Shown piece after piece: positions 42,752-52,911 of a stretch of DNA of 64,000 bases; position 1 is the stretch's first letter; every line of letters begins with the position of its first letter. A program made the position numbers and the translations under genes. Source of the DNA: Zoogloea sp. (lineage in GTDB: Bacteria; Pseudomonadota; Gammaproteobacteria; Burkholderiales; Rhodocyclaceae); NCBI RefSeq assembly GCF_028693495.1, contig NZ_JAQUVG010000004.1:1-64000 (forward strand), in the 5' to 3' direction. Under the pieces are notes generated by a model. It had not been told where the DNA came from. It saw only the letters and a list, made by a program, of their open reading frames with translations, and did no database searches.

Positions 42752-43507
42752 TCAGATCTCGTAGCCGTAGCTGCGGATCACCGTGACCGCGCTCCGGGAT
42801 CTGAGATAGGCCGCCAGCGCTTCCACGGCGGGGACGCCCTGCCCTTTCTTCAGGATGACTGCATCCTGGCGGATCGGGGTGTAGTGGCGGGACGGCACCA
42901 GCCAGTAGGACCCCTCGATCCGCTGACCGTCCTTGTGCACCTGGGAGTAGGCCACGAAGCCCAGCTCCGCATTGCCCGAGGCTACGAACTGAAAAGCCTG
43001 GGTGATGCTCTCGCCCATCACGATCCGGGCCTGCAGGGCATCGGATAGACCGAGGGCCTTCAGGGTCTCGCTGGCCGCAAGACCGTAAGGGGCCAGACGC
43101 GGGTTGGCCATGGACAGGCGCTCGAACCGGCCGCTCCTGAGGACGGCGCCGGCGTCATCCACATAGCCCGGTTTGGGCGACCACAGGACCAGCTTGCCGA
43201 TGGCGTAGGTAAACGAGCTCCCGGGGACACCCTCCCCTTCCCTCAGGAGCCTGGCCGGGGTTTCATCGTCGGCCGCCAGCAGCAGCAGGAACGGGGCACC
43301 CGCCTTGATCTGGGCGTAAAACTTGCCGGTGGAACCGAAGATCAGCTGGACCTTGTGACCGCTGGCCTTCTCGAAATCGGCAGCAATCTTCTGCATGGGG
43401 GCGGTGAAGTTGGCCGCAACCGCAACTGAAATCTCGTCTGCACGGGCCGGGAAGACAGCCCCCATGCACGAGACCAGGATGGCAAGGCGGTGAAAGCTAG
43501 CAGTCAT
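42752..43507 (-). CDS. modA: Molybdate ABC transporter substrate-binding protein
   Basis: SVAVAANFTAPMQKIAADFEKASGHKVQLIFGSTGKFYAQIKAGAPFLLLLAADDETP. Confidence 0.95.
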   Translation of the reverse strand: MTASFHRLAILVSCMGAVFPARADEISVAVAANFTAPMQKIAADFEKASGHKVQLIFGSTGKFYAQIKAGAPFLLLLAADDETPARLLREGEGVPGSSFTYAIGKLVLWSPKPGYVDDAGAVLRSGRFERLSMANPRLAPYGLAASETLKALGLSDALQARIVMGESITQAFQFVASGNAELGFVAYSQVHKDGQRIEGSYWLVPSRHYTPIRQDAVILKKGQGVPAVEALAAYLRSRSAVTVIRSYGYEI

Positions 43508-43977
43508 GGGGAAACTCCGGACAAGGAGGAATTCAATCGAAGACAGCGAGGATCACCGCGCTGGCCCGGGCGCCAATGACGAGCCCAAGGCCTCCGATGT
43601 TCTCGAGGGTCTCCACCGCGGTCAGGCGCGACTACCGGGAAGCAGGAGGGTCACTTCCAGGGACTCCGGCCCCGGATGGATGGCCGCAAGCTGCCCCCAG
43701 TCATGGACAACCTGTAGACAGCAATATATAACGCCAGGCACTGTACGCCATCCGCTTTACCGTCACCACGCCCTCGGGCGTCCCCTTTGGCAGGGCCAAA
43801 AAAGTCAACGCAAATCGCCATAAGTCCGTAGAATCATGCAACCGTACGCAAGCCAATCAGCGTACCGGTCTCTAATCCATCTAGTTTCGATCTCGCTGAT
43901 CGACAACTAATCGTTGCGTCCGCCCCGATTGGTGCCGCTTTCCCAGCGGTCAGGCCGTCGCAGGAGCATCACTGCCC

Positions 43978-45795
43978 ATGAGTCAAGACAATTCCGCAGC
44001 CCAGGCTGCGGTCGCGATCACTTTTGCCGACCTTGCCCTCGGCGAGCCCATCCAGAAAGCCATCGCCGAAACCGGCTACACCCGCCCCACCCCGATCCAG
44101 GCCCAGGCCATTCCCCTCGTGCTGGCGGGTGGCGACCTGATGGCCGCAGCCCAGACCGGTACCGGCAAAACGGCAGGCTTCACCCTGCCGATCCTGCATA
44201 TCCTCTCTGAAGAGCACGCCCACAACCAGAAGCCTGGCCGGCCCCGCTGCCTGATCCTGACCCCCACCCGGGAACTCGCCGCCCAGGTGGAAGAGTCGGT
44301 GCAGACCTATGGAAAACATCTGCCCCTGACCTCGATGGTCATGTTCGGTGGCGTGGCCCTCAACCCCCAGATCACCAAGCTCAAGAAGAAGCTTGACATC
44401 CTCGTGGCCACCCCTGGCCGCCTGCTGGATCACTGCAACCAGGGCAATGTGGACCTCTCCGGTGTCGAAATCCTGGTGCTGGACGAAGCCGACCGCATGC
44501 TGGACATGGGCTTCATCCGCGACATCAAGAAAATCCTCGCCCTGCTGCCCAAGGCCCGGCAGAACCTGCTGTTCTCGGCGACCTTCTCCGACGAGATCAA
44601 GACCCTGGCCGACGGCCTGCTGCACAACCCGGGCTACGTGGAAGTGGCCAAGCGCAATACCGCATCCGAGCTGGTCCAGCAGTCGGTCCATCTCTGTCCG
44701 CAGAAACAGAAACGCGAACTGCTGGCCTTCCTGATCCAGAAACACCAATGGTTCCAGGTCCTGGTGTTCACCCGCACCAAGCATGGCGCCAACAAGCTCT
44801 CGGAGTACCTGGGCAAGCAGGGGATTCCCTCCGCGGCCATCCATGGCAACAAGAGCCAGTCGGCGCGCACCCGCGCCCTCGCCGACTTCAAGGATGCCAA
44901 GCTGCAGGTACTGGTGGCCACCGATATCGCCGCGCGCGGTCTGGATATCGATCAGCTGCCCCAGGTGGTCAACTTCGAATTGCCGAATGTCTCCGAAGAC
45001 TACGTACACCGCATTGGCCGTACCGGCCGGGCCGGCGCCACAGGTGCTGCAGTATCCCTGGTAGACAAGGATGAACTCCCCCTGTTGAAGGACATCGAGC
45101 GCCTGATGAAGCGGCTCATCGACAAGGTGGATGTCCCTGATTTCGTGCCCTCCGCAACCCCTCCCGAATCCGACGAGCGCCCTCCGCGGGAAGCCCGTGG
45201 CTCCCATGACGGCCAGCGCGGCCGCCACGGCGAGCGCCGCAACAAGGGCCAGGGTGACCATCAGAAACAGGATGCCAAACCCGCCCAGAGGCAGGGTGGT
45301 CCGCGTAACGAAGCGGGCCAGGCTCAGCAGCCCGGTCAGGGGCGCAGGCCCCAAGGCGGCGACCGGCCCCAGGGTGGCCAGGGCCCGCAGCAGCCCCGTC
45401 CGCCGCGCGGAGAGGGCCCTCGCCAGGAGGGTGCCCGCCGCGACGGACAACGTCCGGGACGTCCGGGCGGCGGACAACGTCAGGAACTCCCTCCCCGGGG
45501 TAACCGCCAAGCCGAATCCCGTCCGGTGGACGACGATTTCGGCAACCGGGTGGACTACAAGCCCAAGACCCGTTCCGAATACCGGGACCCGGAGGCCGCC
45601 TTCAACCGCGTCCGCTATGGCGAAGGCCGGGACCGGGGCAACGTGGCACCCCGGGGCAATCCGAACCGGGGCGCCCCAGCCCTGCTCGAAGAAAGCACCC
45701 GTTCCGCAGTCACACTGACGGGTCGCAAACCCGGCGATGCGAAGCCTCCAGTCCCAGCAGCAGGCACCCCTCGCCGGGGCGACAGCAACCGTTGA
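43978..45795 (+). CDS. rhlE: DEAD-box RNA helicase RhlE-like
   Basis: [49 protein letters not shown]; long RGQ-rich tail. Confidence 0.95.
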   Translation: MSQDNSAAQAAVAITFADLALGEPIQKAIAETGYTRPTPIQAQAIPLVLAGGDLMAAAQTGTGKTAGFTLPILHILSEEHAHNQKPGRPRCLILTPTRELAAQVEESVQTYGKHLPLTSMVMFGGVALNPQITKLKKKLDILVATPGRLLDHCNQGNVDLSGVEILVLDEADRMLDMGFIRDIKKILALLPKARQNLLFSATFSDEIKTLADGLLHNPGYVEVAKRNTASELVQQSVHLCPQKQKRELLAFLIQKHQWFQVLVFTRTKHGANKLSEYLGKQGIPSAAIHGNKSQSARTRALADFKDAKLQVLVATDIAARGLDIDQLPQVVNFELPNVSEDYVHRIGRTGRAGATGAAVSLVDKDELPLLKDIERLMKRLIDKVDVPDFVPSATPPESDERPPREARGSHDGQRGRHGERRNKGQGDHQKQDAKPAQRQGGPRNEAGQAQQPGQGRRPQGGDRPQGGQGPQQPRPPRGEGPRQEGARRDGQRPGRPGGGQRQELPPRGNRQAESRPVDDDFGNRVDYKPKTRSEYRDPEAAFNRVRYGEGRDRGNVAPRGNPNRGAPALLEESTRSAVTLTGRKPGDAKPPVPAAGTPRRGDSNR

Positions 45796-46265
45796 TCAAT
45801 CTTGGGCTGCAGGGCTTCAGCCGGAATGCCCTGTTGAAAATCGGTGTCTGGATTGGCCAGGGGCGGTCAGCACACTGTCTTTTCCTGCTCCTTGGCCTGA
45901 GCCTGACGCAGCTCCTCCAGGCGGAAGAATCTGCCACCGGGGAGCACGTCTATCAGGAGGTGTGCAGCACCTGCCATGGCCAGAACGTGCCCAGGGCACC
46001 CCAGTTGAACAACCGGAAACACTGGGCGCCCCTGCTGCGGGAAGGTCAGGCAGTGCTCACCTCCCACGGGTGGGTTGGCGTCAGGGGGATGCCGGCCCGG
46101 GGCGGGAAGCCCGATCTGAGCCTGGTCGCCTTTTCCAGAGCCGTGGCCTACATGGCCCGCTCCGCGGGGGGGCACTGGCCGGATCCGGATGCCGCCATGC
46201 TCGCGCAGATCGAGAAGGAAGTCGCAAAACGGGAAGCGGCTCGCCGAAAACGGATGGCGCGCTGA
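45792..46265 (+). CDS. Class I c-type cytochrome (start uncertain)
   Basis: CSTCH haem-binding motif, hydrophobic N-terminus, distal Met (GMPARGG); the listed start is TTG. Confidence 0.82.
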   Translation: MINLGLQGFSRNALLKIGVWIGQGRSAHCLFLLLGLSLTQLLQAEESATGEHVYQEVCSTCHGQNVPRAPQLNNRKHWAPLLREGQAVLTSHGWVGVRGMPARGGKPDLSLVAFSRAVAYMARSAGGHWPDPDAAMLAQIEKEVAKREAARRKRMAR

Positions 46266-46274
46266 ATCCCACAC

Positions 46275-46299
46275 ACGGCACCCAGGCGGTGCCGTTTTT
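46275..46299 (+). terminator. Rho-independent terminator
   Basis: ACGGCACC-caggc-GGTGCCGT followed by TTTT. Confidence 0.85.
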
Positions 46300-46541
46300 C
46301 ATGGGCGATCGCAGCGGTGGCGTACTCCAGGGCCCAGAAAAGAGGCTCCAGCCCGGTGAGGTCGAGGACCTTGCGCTTGCAGACAGCACGACTGCGGTCC
46401 CCTCACCACACCCCAGGAGGATGGGCGCCAGGCACTCGCGCCCCCTGGCTTCCCCGCCCGGCGCCGAAGAAAGGCACAATGCTAGGACAGGGTCCGTGCA
46501 ACGCACCCCACGACGATTTGACCTTCTCCGGAGGAAAGCCC

Positions 46542-47444
46542 ATGCCCATGCGTCCCCAATTGTTTATCGCAGCATTGACCGCCGCCGGCCTGCTCACCGT
46601 TCAGCCCACCTGCGCCCAGGAATCCCCGACCCTGGCCAAGATCAAGTCCTCCGGGACCATCTCGCTGGGCCACCGGGAATCCTCCATCCCCTTCTCCTAC
46701 TACGACGACAAGCAACAGGTCATTGGCTACAGCCAGGAGCTCATGCTCAAGGTGGTGGACGCGGTCAAGGCCGAACTCAAGCTCCCCACCCTTGCCGTCA
46801 GGCTCACCCCCGTCACCTCCCAGAACCGGGTTCCCCTGATCCAGAACGGCACCGTCGACATCGAGTGTGGCTCCACCACCCACAACGCCGAGCGGGCCCG
46901 CCAGGCAGCTTTCTCCAACACCCTCTTTATCATCGGGACACGCCTGATGACCCGCAAGGATTCCGGCATCAAGGACTTCTCCGACCTGGCCGGCAAAAAC
47001 GTCGTCACCACTGCCGGTACCACTTCCGAACGGCTGATCCGCAAGATGAACGAGGACAAGAATCTCGGCATGCGCATCATCTCCGCCAAGGACCACGGGG
47101 AGTCCTTCCTGACCCTGGAAACCGGACGGGCCGTTGCCTTCATGATGGATGACGCGCTCCTTTACGGCGAACTGGCCAAGGCCAAACGCCCGGCAGACTG
47201 GGCCATCACCGGCACCCCCCAGAGCTACGAAGCCTACGGCTGCATGATGCGCAAGGATGACCCCGGCTTCAAGAAACTGGTGGACTCCGCCCTCGCCAGA
47301 GCCATGACCTCCGGCGAGGCCGAAGCCATCTACAAAAAGTGGTTCACCCAGCCCATCCCCCCCAAGGGCCTCAACCTCAACTTTCCTCTCTCTGAAGCCA
47401 TGCAGAAGCTCTACAAGGCTCCCAACGACAAACCCCTGGATTGA
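46542..47444 (+). CDS. gltI: Glutamate/aspartate-type ABC transporter substrate-binding protein
   Basis: Signal peptide; LAKIKSSGTISLGHRESSIPFSYYDDKQQVIGYSQELM; FNVDIECGSTTHN-type segment (TVDIECGSTTHNAERARQ). Confidence 0.9.
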   Translation: MPMRPQLFIAALTAAGLLTVQPTCAQESPTLAKIKSSGTISLGHRESSIPFSYYDDKQQVIGYSQELMLKVVDAVKAELKLPTLAVRLTPVTSQNRVPLIQNGTVDIECGSTTHNAERARQAAFSNTLFIIGTRLMTRKDSGIKDFSDLAGKNVVTTAGTTSERLIRKMNEDKNLGMRIISAKDHGESFLTLETGRAVAFMMDDALLYGELAKAKRPADWAITGTPQSYEAYGCMMRKDDPGFKKLVDSALARAMTSGEAEAIYKKWFTQPIPPKGLNLNFPLSEAMQKLYKAPNDKPLD

Positions 47445-47462
47445 CCCTGGCACACCTCCTCC

Positions 47463-48392
47463 ATGCTCCAGATCCTGGCCACCGGCGGAACGATCGCCGG
47501 GGAAACTGACCTTGCCAGCGGCAGTCGTCGTTACCAGGCGGGCGTGCGCACGGTAGAGCGCCTCCTGGACAACGTGCCGGAGCTGACCCGGGTGGCGTCG
47601 ATACGCGCCGAACAGGTCATGGCCCTCGACAGCAAGGACATGCACCCCTCCGACTGGATCCGCCTGCGCGGGGCGATCCGCCGGGCCGAGGCAGATCCGG
47701 CAATCAGCGGCATCGTGGTCCTCCACGGTACCGACACGCTGGAGGAAACCGCCTGGTATCTCCACCTCACCACCTCAGGACGCACTCCCCTGGTCCTTAC
47801 CGGTGCCATGCATCCGGCAGATCACCCGGAGGCGGACGGCCCCGCCAACCTGCTCGCGGCCGCTCAGCTGGCTGCGGCCACGGCGGCGCAAGGCAAAGGG
47901 GTACTGATTGTCCTGCATGGTCAAATTCACGGGGCCCGCATGCTGAGCAAGGTCCGGACGACGGGCCTGGACGCTTTCGGGTCTTCCGGAGCCTGGCAAC
48001 AGGCCCGGCCGGCCGGGCAGTTCGCCCATCTGGATACGCCGGCACTCCCCCCGGTGGCCATTCTGCCCGGCTACGCCGGGGCCCCTCCGGAACTGATCGA
48101 AAGCTGTCTGGCAACCGGGCATCGCGGCCTGGTACTGGCCCTCACCGGCCACGGCAGCGTACCCGCGACCTGGCTGCCGGCCTTGCGTCAAGCCCGCCAT
48201 CAGGGCGTTGCAATCCTGCGGGCCAGCCGCTGCACCGGGCCGGTCATCCGCAACGCGAACGCGGACGATGACGGCGAAGGCTGGCTGACAGCGGGAGACC
48301 TGCCTCCGCCCAAGGCCCGGATCGCGCTGATGCTCGCCCTGGCCGCCGGCTGGTCCCACGACCGGATGGCCCTCGAGCTCCCCACCCTGTAA
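47463..48392 (+). CDS. Asparaginase
   Basis: ILATGGTIAG; VVLHGTDTLEETAWYLHLT; no signal peptide. Confidence 0.93.
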   Translation: MLQILATGGTIAGETDLASGSRRYQAGVRTVERLLDNVPELTRVASIRAEQVMALDSKDMHPSDWIRLRGAIRRAEADPAISGIVVLHGTDTLEETAWYLHLTTSGRTPLVLTGAMHPADHPEADGPANLLAAAQLAAATAAQGKGVLIVLHGQIHGARMLSKVRTTGLDAFGSSGAWQQARPAGQFAHLDTPALPPVAILPGYAGAPPELIESCLATGHRGLVLALTGHGSVPATWLPALRQARHQGVAILRASRCTGPVIRNANADDDGEGWLTAGDLPPPKARIALMLALAAGWSHDRMALELPTL

Positions 48393-48395
48393 GGC

Positions 48396-50174
48396 TCAGG
48401 CGCCACGCCCCTTGCGGGTGAACGCCAGCCGGGCTTCCTCCAGTACCTGGGCCAGCTCGTCCCGGGCCTCGGTGGACGACTGGATCATCTGTCCCTCATC
48501 GTGAATGATCGCCTGCTGACGGGCCAGCACCTCGTCATCATGGTGGGCAAAGCGGCGGACCAGCTGTTCGGCCAGGGCAGGAGGCTCGTTGAGGAACTCC
48601 AGGGTCCAGCGGGACATCTCCAGACTGGCCGGCAGGGTCTCCCGGATCTGCCGCTCTATGCCCAGGTCCATCAGACGGCTGGCATGGAACCGGTTGCGCG
48701 CCCGGGCAACCACACGCACATGGGGAAAGTGCCGGCGCACCAGCTCCGCGGTCCTGAGGGAGGCCTCCACCTCATCGATGGCCAGCACCAGCACCTTGGC
48801 CTGCTCCAGCTGGGCCGCATGCAGCAGATCCAGCTGGGAGGCATCTCCATAGAACACCTTCAGGCCAAAGCGGCGCACCGTATCCACCTGCCCCGCATCT
48901 GCATCCAGAGCAGTGAAGCGGATGCCCCTGGCCAGCAGGAGACGACCGATCACCTGGCCGACCCGGCCAAAGCCGGCAATCACCACCTCACTCCCCTCCG
49001 CGGGCATCGCATCGAAGGCCCGCGGTGGCTGCCGGGCTTCCTGACGCCGGCTCAGCCAATCCCCCACCATCAACAGGAGCGGGGCTGCCGCCATCGACAG
49101 GGCCACCACCAGGGTCAGACGATCCGCCTGGACCTCCCCCAGCACCCGGAAGGACTGGGCCGTATCGAACAGCACGAAAGCGAACTCACCGCCCTGGGCC
49201 AGCACCAGGGACAACATGCGGGCATCGGTGGCGCCCCCCCGGAAAATACGCCGCAAAAGATAAAGCACCACAAACTTGACCAGGATCAGCCCCGCCGTCA
49301 GCCCAAGTATCTGCAGCGGCTGCTTGATCAGCAGGCCCAGATTGGTCGCCATGCCGACGGCCATGAAGAACAGCCCCAGCAGCAGCCCCTGGAACGGCGC
49401 GATGGCGGCCTCCAGTTCGTGGCGGAATTCCGAATCGGCCAGTAGCACCCCCGCCACGAAGGCTCCCAGGGACATGGACAGGCCGCCGGCCTGCATCAGC
49501 AGGGCCAGCCCCAGCACCGTCACCAGGGCGGCCGAAGTGAACATCTCGCGGCTGTTGACCCGCGCCACGTGACGGAACAGGGCATCCAGCAACGGGCGCC
49601 CCAGCAGCACCACAGCCAGCAGTACGGCCAGCCCCACCCCCGGGTGGGTCAGGGCGGTGGACTTGCCGGTGCCGAACAAGGGGATCAGGGCCAGCAACGG
49701 AATGACCGAAAGATCCTGAAACAGCAAAATCGCAAAGGCATCCCGTCCATGACGGGTGGAGAGTTCCTTCCGCTCGGCCAGGGTCGGCAGGACAAAGGCG
49801 GTCGATGAGAGCGCCAGGATGATGCCCACCACCGTGGCGGCAGGCCAGGACAGCCCCAGATAGCGCCCCGCCACGGCCAGGGCTGCCGAAACCCCCACCA
49901 GCTGCACAGCGCCCAGCCCGAACACGGCCCGCCTCAGGGCCCAGAGGCGGGACGGCTTCAACTCGAGACCAATCACGAACAACAGCAGGATCACCCCCAG
50001 CTCCGCCGTATGCATCAGGTTGTCCGGGTCACGGACCAGACTCAGGCCTGACGGGCCGATAAGCATGCCCACGGCCAGATAGCCCAGTACGGTTCCCAAC
50101 CCTGCCCGCTTGAAAAACGGCACGAGCAGGACGGAGGCCAGCAACAGTGCGGCAAAGGTGGCGAGGGACTGCAT
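48396..50174 (-). CDS. Monovalent cation:proton antiporter-2 family (KefB/KefC-like) with TrkA-N domain
   Basis: Multiple TM; EVVIAGFGRVGQVIGRLLLARGIRFTALDADAGQVDTVRRFGLKVFYGDAS. Confidence 0.92.
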   Translation of the reverse strand: MQSLATFAALLLASVLLVPFFKRAGLGTVLGYLAVGMLIGPSGLSLVRDPDNLMHTAELGVILLLFVIGLELKPSRLWALRRAVFGLGAVQLVGVSAALAVAGRYLGLSWPAATVVGIILALSSTAFVLPTLAERKELSTRHGRDAFAILLFQDLSVIPLLALIPLFGTGKSTALTHPGVGLAVLLAVVLLGRPLLDALFRHVARVNSREMFTSAALVTVLGLALLMQAGGLSMSLGAFVAGVLLADSEFRHELEAAIAPFQGLLLGLFFMAVGMATNLGLLIKQPLQILGLTAGLILVKFVVLYLLRRIFRGGATDARMLSLVLAQGGEFAFVLFDTAQSFRVLGEVQADRLTLVVALSMAAAPLLLMVGDWLSRRQEARQPPRAFDAMPAEGSEVVIAGFGRVGQVIGRLLLARGIRFTALDADAGQVDTVRRFGLKVFYGDASQLDLLHAAQLEQAKVLVLAIDEVEASLRTAELVRRHFPHVRVVARARNRFHASRLMDLGIERQIRETLPASLEMSRWTLEFLNEPPALAEQLVRRFAHHDDEVLARQQAIIHDEGQMIQSSTEARDELAQVLEEARLAFTRKGRGA

Positions 50175-50333
50175 GGGAGCGGGCGAGCCAGGAGAAAAGG
50201 GCTTGAAGTCTCTCACAAAGGCATCAAACCCACCCCCCTGGGAAGGATCTGGAAACACTCTTGCTGGAAACAGCAAAAACAGAACTTTGGAACAGCCGCC
50301 GCCCACAACACCCACGATGTCGATTTTTTTTAC

Positions 50334-50431
50334 AAAAAATACGCATCCGAAAAATCCGCAGGAACACCTTAAAAATCATAAAAATCCGCTAGTTAAAGTA
50401 AATAATTCGCAGCTTTCACAAAAAAATACGC
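50334..50431. repeat. Iterated A-tract/ATNCGC direct repeats in AT-rich intergenic DNA
   Basis: aaaaaatacgc, aaaaatccgc, aaaaatccgc, aataattcgc, aaaaaatacgc with CGC at 50342, 50357, 50387, 50408, 50429. Confidence 0.6.
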
Positions 50432-50562
50432 CATTTTTCGACGGTTTTTTTATCGCGCCCCTTTACAACACCCGGATTTCAAAAAGATTAAAGCATCAGC
50501 CAAGACCTCCAACGCCACCAAAACCCGCGCCGATACGTGATCTATGACAAATTCAACTTTAA

Positions 50563-50578
50563 TGGCACAAATCATGCA
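50563..50578 (+). promoter_or_regulatory. Putative sigma54 (-24/-12) promoter of PEP-CTERM gene
   Basis: TGGCACA-AATC-ATGCA; GG and GC exactly 12 nt apart; ATG about 55 nt downstream of the GC. Confidence 0.6.
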
Positions 50579-50632
50579 TTTGAGCAGATGGAGACGTATC
50601 ACCCCTAGCCCCTGAACTTGATGAGGTGTCCC

Positions 50633-51856
50633 ATGAAAACCAAAACACACACACTGGCCGCGTCCGTCCTCGCGCTTGCAGCCACAGGCCTGTGCAGCCT
50701 TGCAACGGCAGCACCGGCCCCCTTCCTGGCCCTGCCGACACCGGAAAACAATCCCAACGCGATCTACAGCCTGTATCCGGACGGACAAGGGGCGCTGCGC
50801 GAGGCCATCCTGCTGAATGGCATTCCCATTGCGTTCAAGTACGACGACTTCTGGTCCTACTCGGCCAAGGTGCTGGATGCCATTCAGGGACAAACTGCGC
50901 AGACAGATTTCCTGCCAACCGCGATCTATGGGGTGTATGACTTCTCGGTAGGCACCGGAAACATTGCCGTCAACATCACATCCAACGCCGGCGGCGCCAC
51001 CAACGTGAACCCCAACGGCAGCGGTGTGACCATGCAGGATCCCGCCGACCTGAACAGCAGCAGCTCTATCTATGGCTGGACCTGCAACTGGGGCGGACTC
51101 ACCCAAAGCTGCACGAATTTCCCGACGGACCCCCTCTATTCCAAGCCTGCCGCGGGTGTAAACGGGACGACCACCGTCGGTGAATTGCTGACCTACCTGC
51201 AGAGCCTCAACCCGCTGGCCAGCGTCCCCGTGCTGTACGCCGACTACAATCAGACCGGCGTCGGTGACTCCCTGTGGTTTGGTGCCAAGGTGCAGATCTT
51301 CGACGCCACCGGCACCACGCTGAAGGCAGAATGGCAACTGGACCGCGTGGCCAACAACACCTGGGACCAGGCGGCCCCCACCTTCAACTATGGCAATATT
51401 GCCTTCTATGGTGATCAAGCGTCCTGTGAGGCCAACCCCTACGACCTGTTCGAGCAGAGAGGATGCGCAGGATGGACCGCCAATGGTGACGAATACCTCA
51501 ATATCGATCACAACACCGGCTCAGGTAAGCCCGACATGCTGGCCTACGCGCCGGACATGGATCTGAAGAAATTCCTGGCCAGCGACCTGTTCGTGGTCAC
51601 GGGCAATCTGGGGTGCATCCAGAACGCCGACAACTCCTGGCTGGTGGCACCGTTGCGGAAAGACGGCCAGATCACCGACCCGGCCAACAAGAACGATCTG
51701 GGCTGCAACACGAACGGCGGGGAAGAGTTCGGGATTGTGGGCGCCCTGGCTCCGGAAGACCGGAAGATCCCCGAGCCATCCACCCTGCTGCTGACCAGCC
51801 TCGGCCTGCTCGGTTTCCTGCGGCTACGCCGGACAAGCCGCCTGCCAAGCGCCTGA
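50633..51856 (+). CDS. PEP-CTERM sorting domain-containing secreted protein
   Basis: Signal peptide MKTKTHTLAASVLALAATGLCSLATAAPAP and C-terminal IPEPSTLLLTSLGLLGFLRLRRTSR. Confidence 0.92.
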   Translation: MKTKTHTLAASVLALAATGLCSLATAAPAPFLALPTPENNPNAIYSLYPDGQGALREAILLNGIPIAFKYDDFWSYSAKVLDAIQGQTAQTDFLPTAIYGVYDFSVGTGNIAVNITSNAGGATNVNPNGSGVTMQDPADLNSSSSIYGWTCNWGGLTQSCTNFPTDPLYSKPAAGVNGTTTVGELLTYLQSLNPLASVPVLYADYNQTGVGDSLWFGAKVQIFDATGTTLKAEWQLDRVANNTWDQAAPTFNYGNIAFYGDQASCEANPYDLFEQRGCAGWTANGDEYLNIDHNTGSGKPDMLAYAPDMDLKKFLASDLFVVTGNLGCIQNADNSWLVAPLRKDGQITDPANKNDLGCNTNGGEEFGIVGALAPEDRKIPEPSTLLLTSLGLLGFLRLRRTSRLPSA

Positions 51857-51864
51857 GCGGGGGG

Positions 51865-52806
51865 TCACAACCCCGGATCTTCCCCACCCCCTGCCAGGGC
51901 CGCATCGACCACCTTGCGGCTCAGATGGGGGGCGAAGAGTTCCATGAAGGCATAGACGTATCCCCGCAGCCAGGCATTTCGGCGCACCCCGATCCGCGTG
52001 GTGCTGGACTCGAAAAGGTGCGCTGCATCCACCATGCCCAGAGCCCGGTCGGCAAGCGGATCGTAGGCCATACGGGCCAGGATTCCGACACCCAGCCCCA
52101 TCGCCACGTAGGTCTTGATGATGTCCGAATCGATGGCGGTCAACACCACGTTGGGCTTGAGCCCCCGCCCGACGAAGGCCTTGTTGATCTGGTTACGCCC
52201 GGTAAAGGCAAAATCATAGGTAATGATGGGATGGCGGGCGATGGCCTCCAACGTGAGGGGCTGCTCAGCCAGGATGGGATGACGCTGGGGGGCGATCACG
52301 CAGCGGTTCCACTGGTAACACGGCAGCATGATCAGTTCGTGCTCGTCGGCGATCGCCTCGGTCGCGATCGCGATGTCTGCCTCCCCTGACAGCACATAAT
52401 CGCAGACCTGACGTGGATTGCCCTGGTGAAGGGAAAGGCGCACGTTGGGGTAGCGGCTCATGAAGGCCTGAACCACCCTGGGCAAGGCGTAGCGGGCCTG
52501 GGTATGGGTGGTGGCGATGGAAAGACTGCCCGTGGCCTCGTTGCTGAACTCGGCCCCCACCTGGCGCAGGTTTTCCACATCCAGCAACATCCGCTCGGCA
52601 ATCCCGAGCACCTGCCGTCCCGGCGCCGTAATGGCCACCAGGCGCTTGCCGTGGCGGACGAAGATTTCGACGCCCAGCTCCTCCTCCAGCAAGCGGATCT
52701 GCTTGGAAACGCCCGGCTGGGACGTGAACAAGGCCTCCGCTGCCTCGGATATATTGAGACGGCGGCGAGCGACTTCGTACACATAACGGAGTTGCTGAAT
52801 ATTCAC
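51865..52806 (-). CDS. cysB: CysB family LysR-type regulator
   Basis: MNIQQLRYVYEVARRRLNISEAAEALFTSQPGVSKQIRLLEEELGVEIFVRHGKRL; adjacent to sulfate assimilation genes. Confidence 0.93.
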   Translation of the reverse strand: MNIQQLRYVYEVARRRLNISEAAEALFTSQPGVSKQIRLLEEELGVEIFVRHGKRLVAITAPGRQVLGIAERMLLDVENLRQVGAEFSNEATGSLSIATTHTQARYALPRVVQAFMSRYPNVRLSLHQGNPRQVCDYVLSGEADIAIATEAIADEHELIMLPCYQWNRCVIAPQRHPILAEQPLTLEAIARHPIITYDFAFTGRNQINKAFVGRGLKPNVVLTAIDSDIIKTYVAMGLGVGILARMAYDPLADRALGMVDAAHLFESSTTRIGVRRNAWLRGYVYAFMELFAPHLSRKVVDAALAGGGEDPGL

Positions 52807-52911
52807 AAGCCACCTCTTTATAACAATTTCTTCTTAGAGTTTAACCCAGGCGAGCTTCTTCAATCTATCTGCTCGGTTTACGATGCGCAGCACACGTCAT
52901 CAGGATCCTCC

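Noticed and set aside
43506-43823. 105-codon plus-strand ORF between modA and rhlE
   Set aside because: No recognisable motif, weak start context, more likely promoter or leader DNA
43969-45510. 513-codon minus-strand ORF opposite rhlE
   Set aside because: Lies antisense to a clear DEAD-box helicase; low-complexity shadow translation
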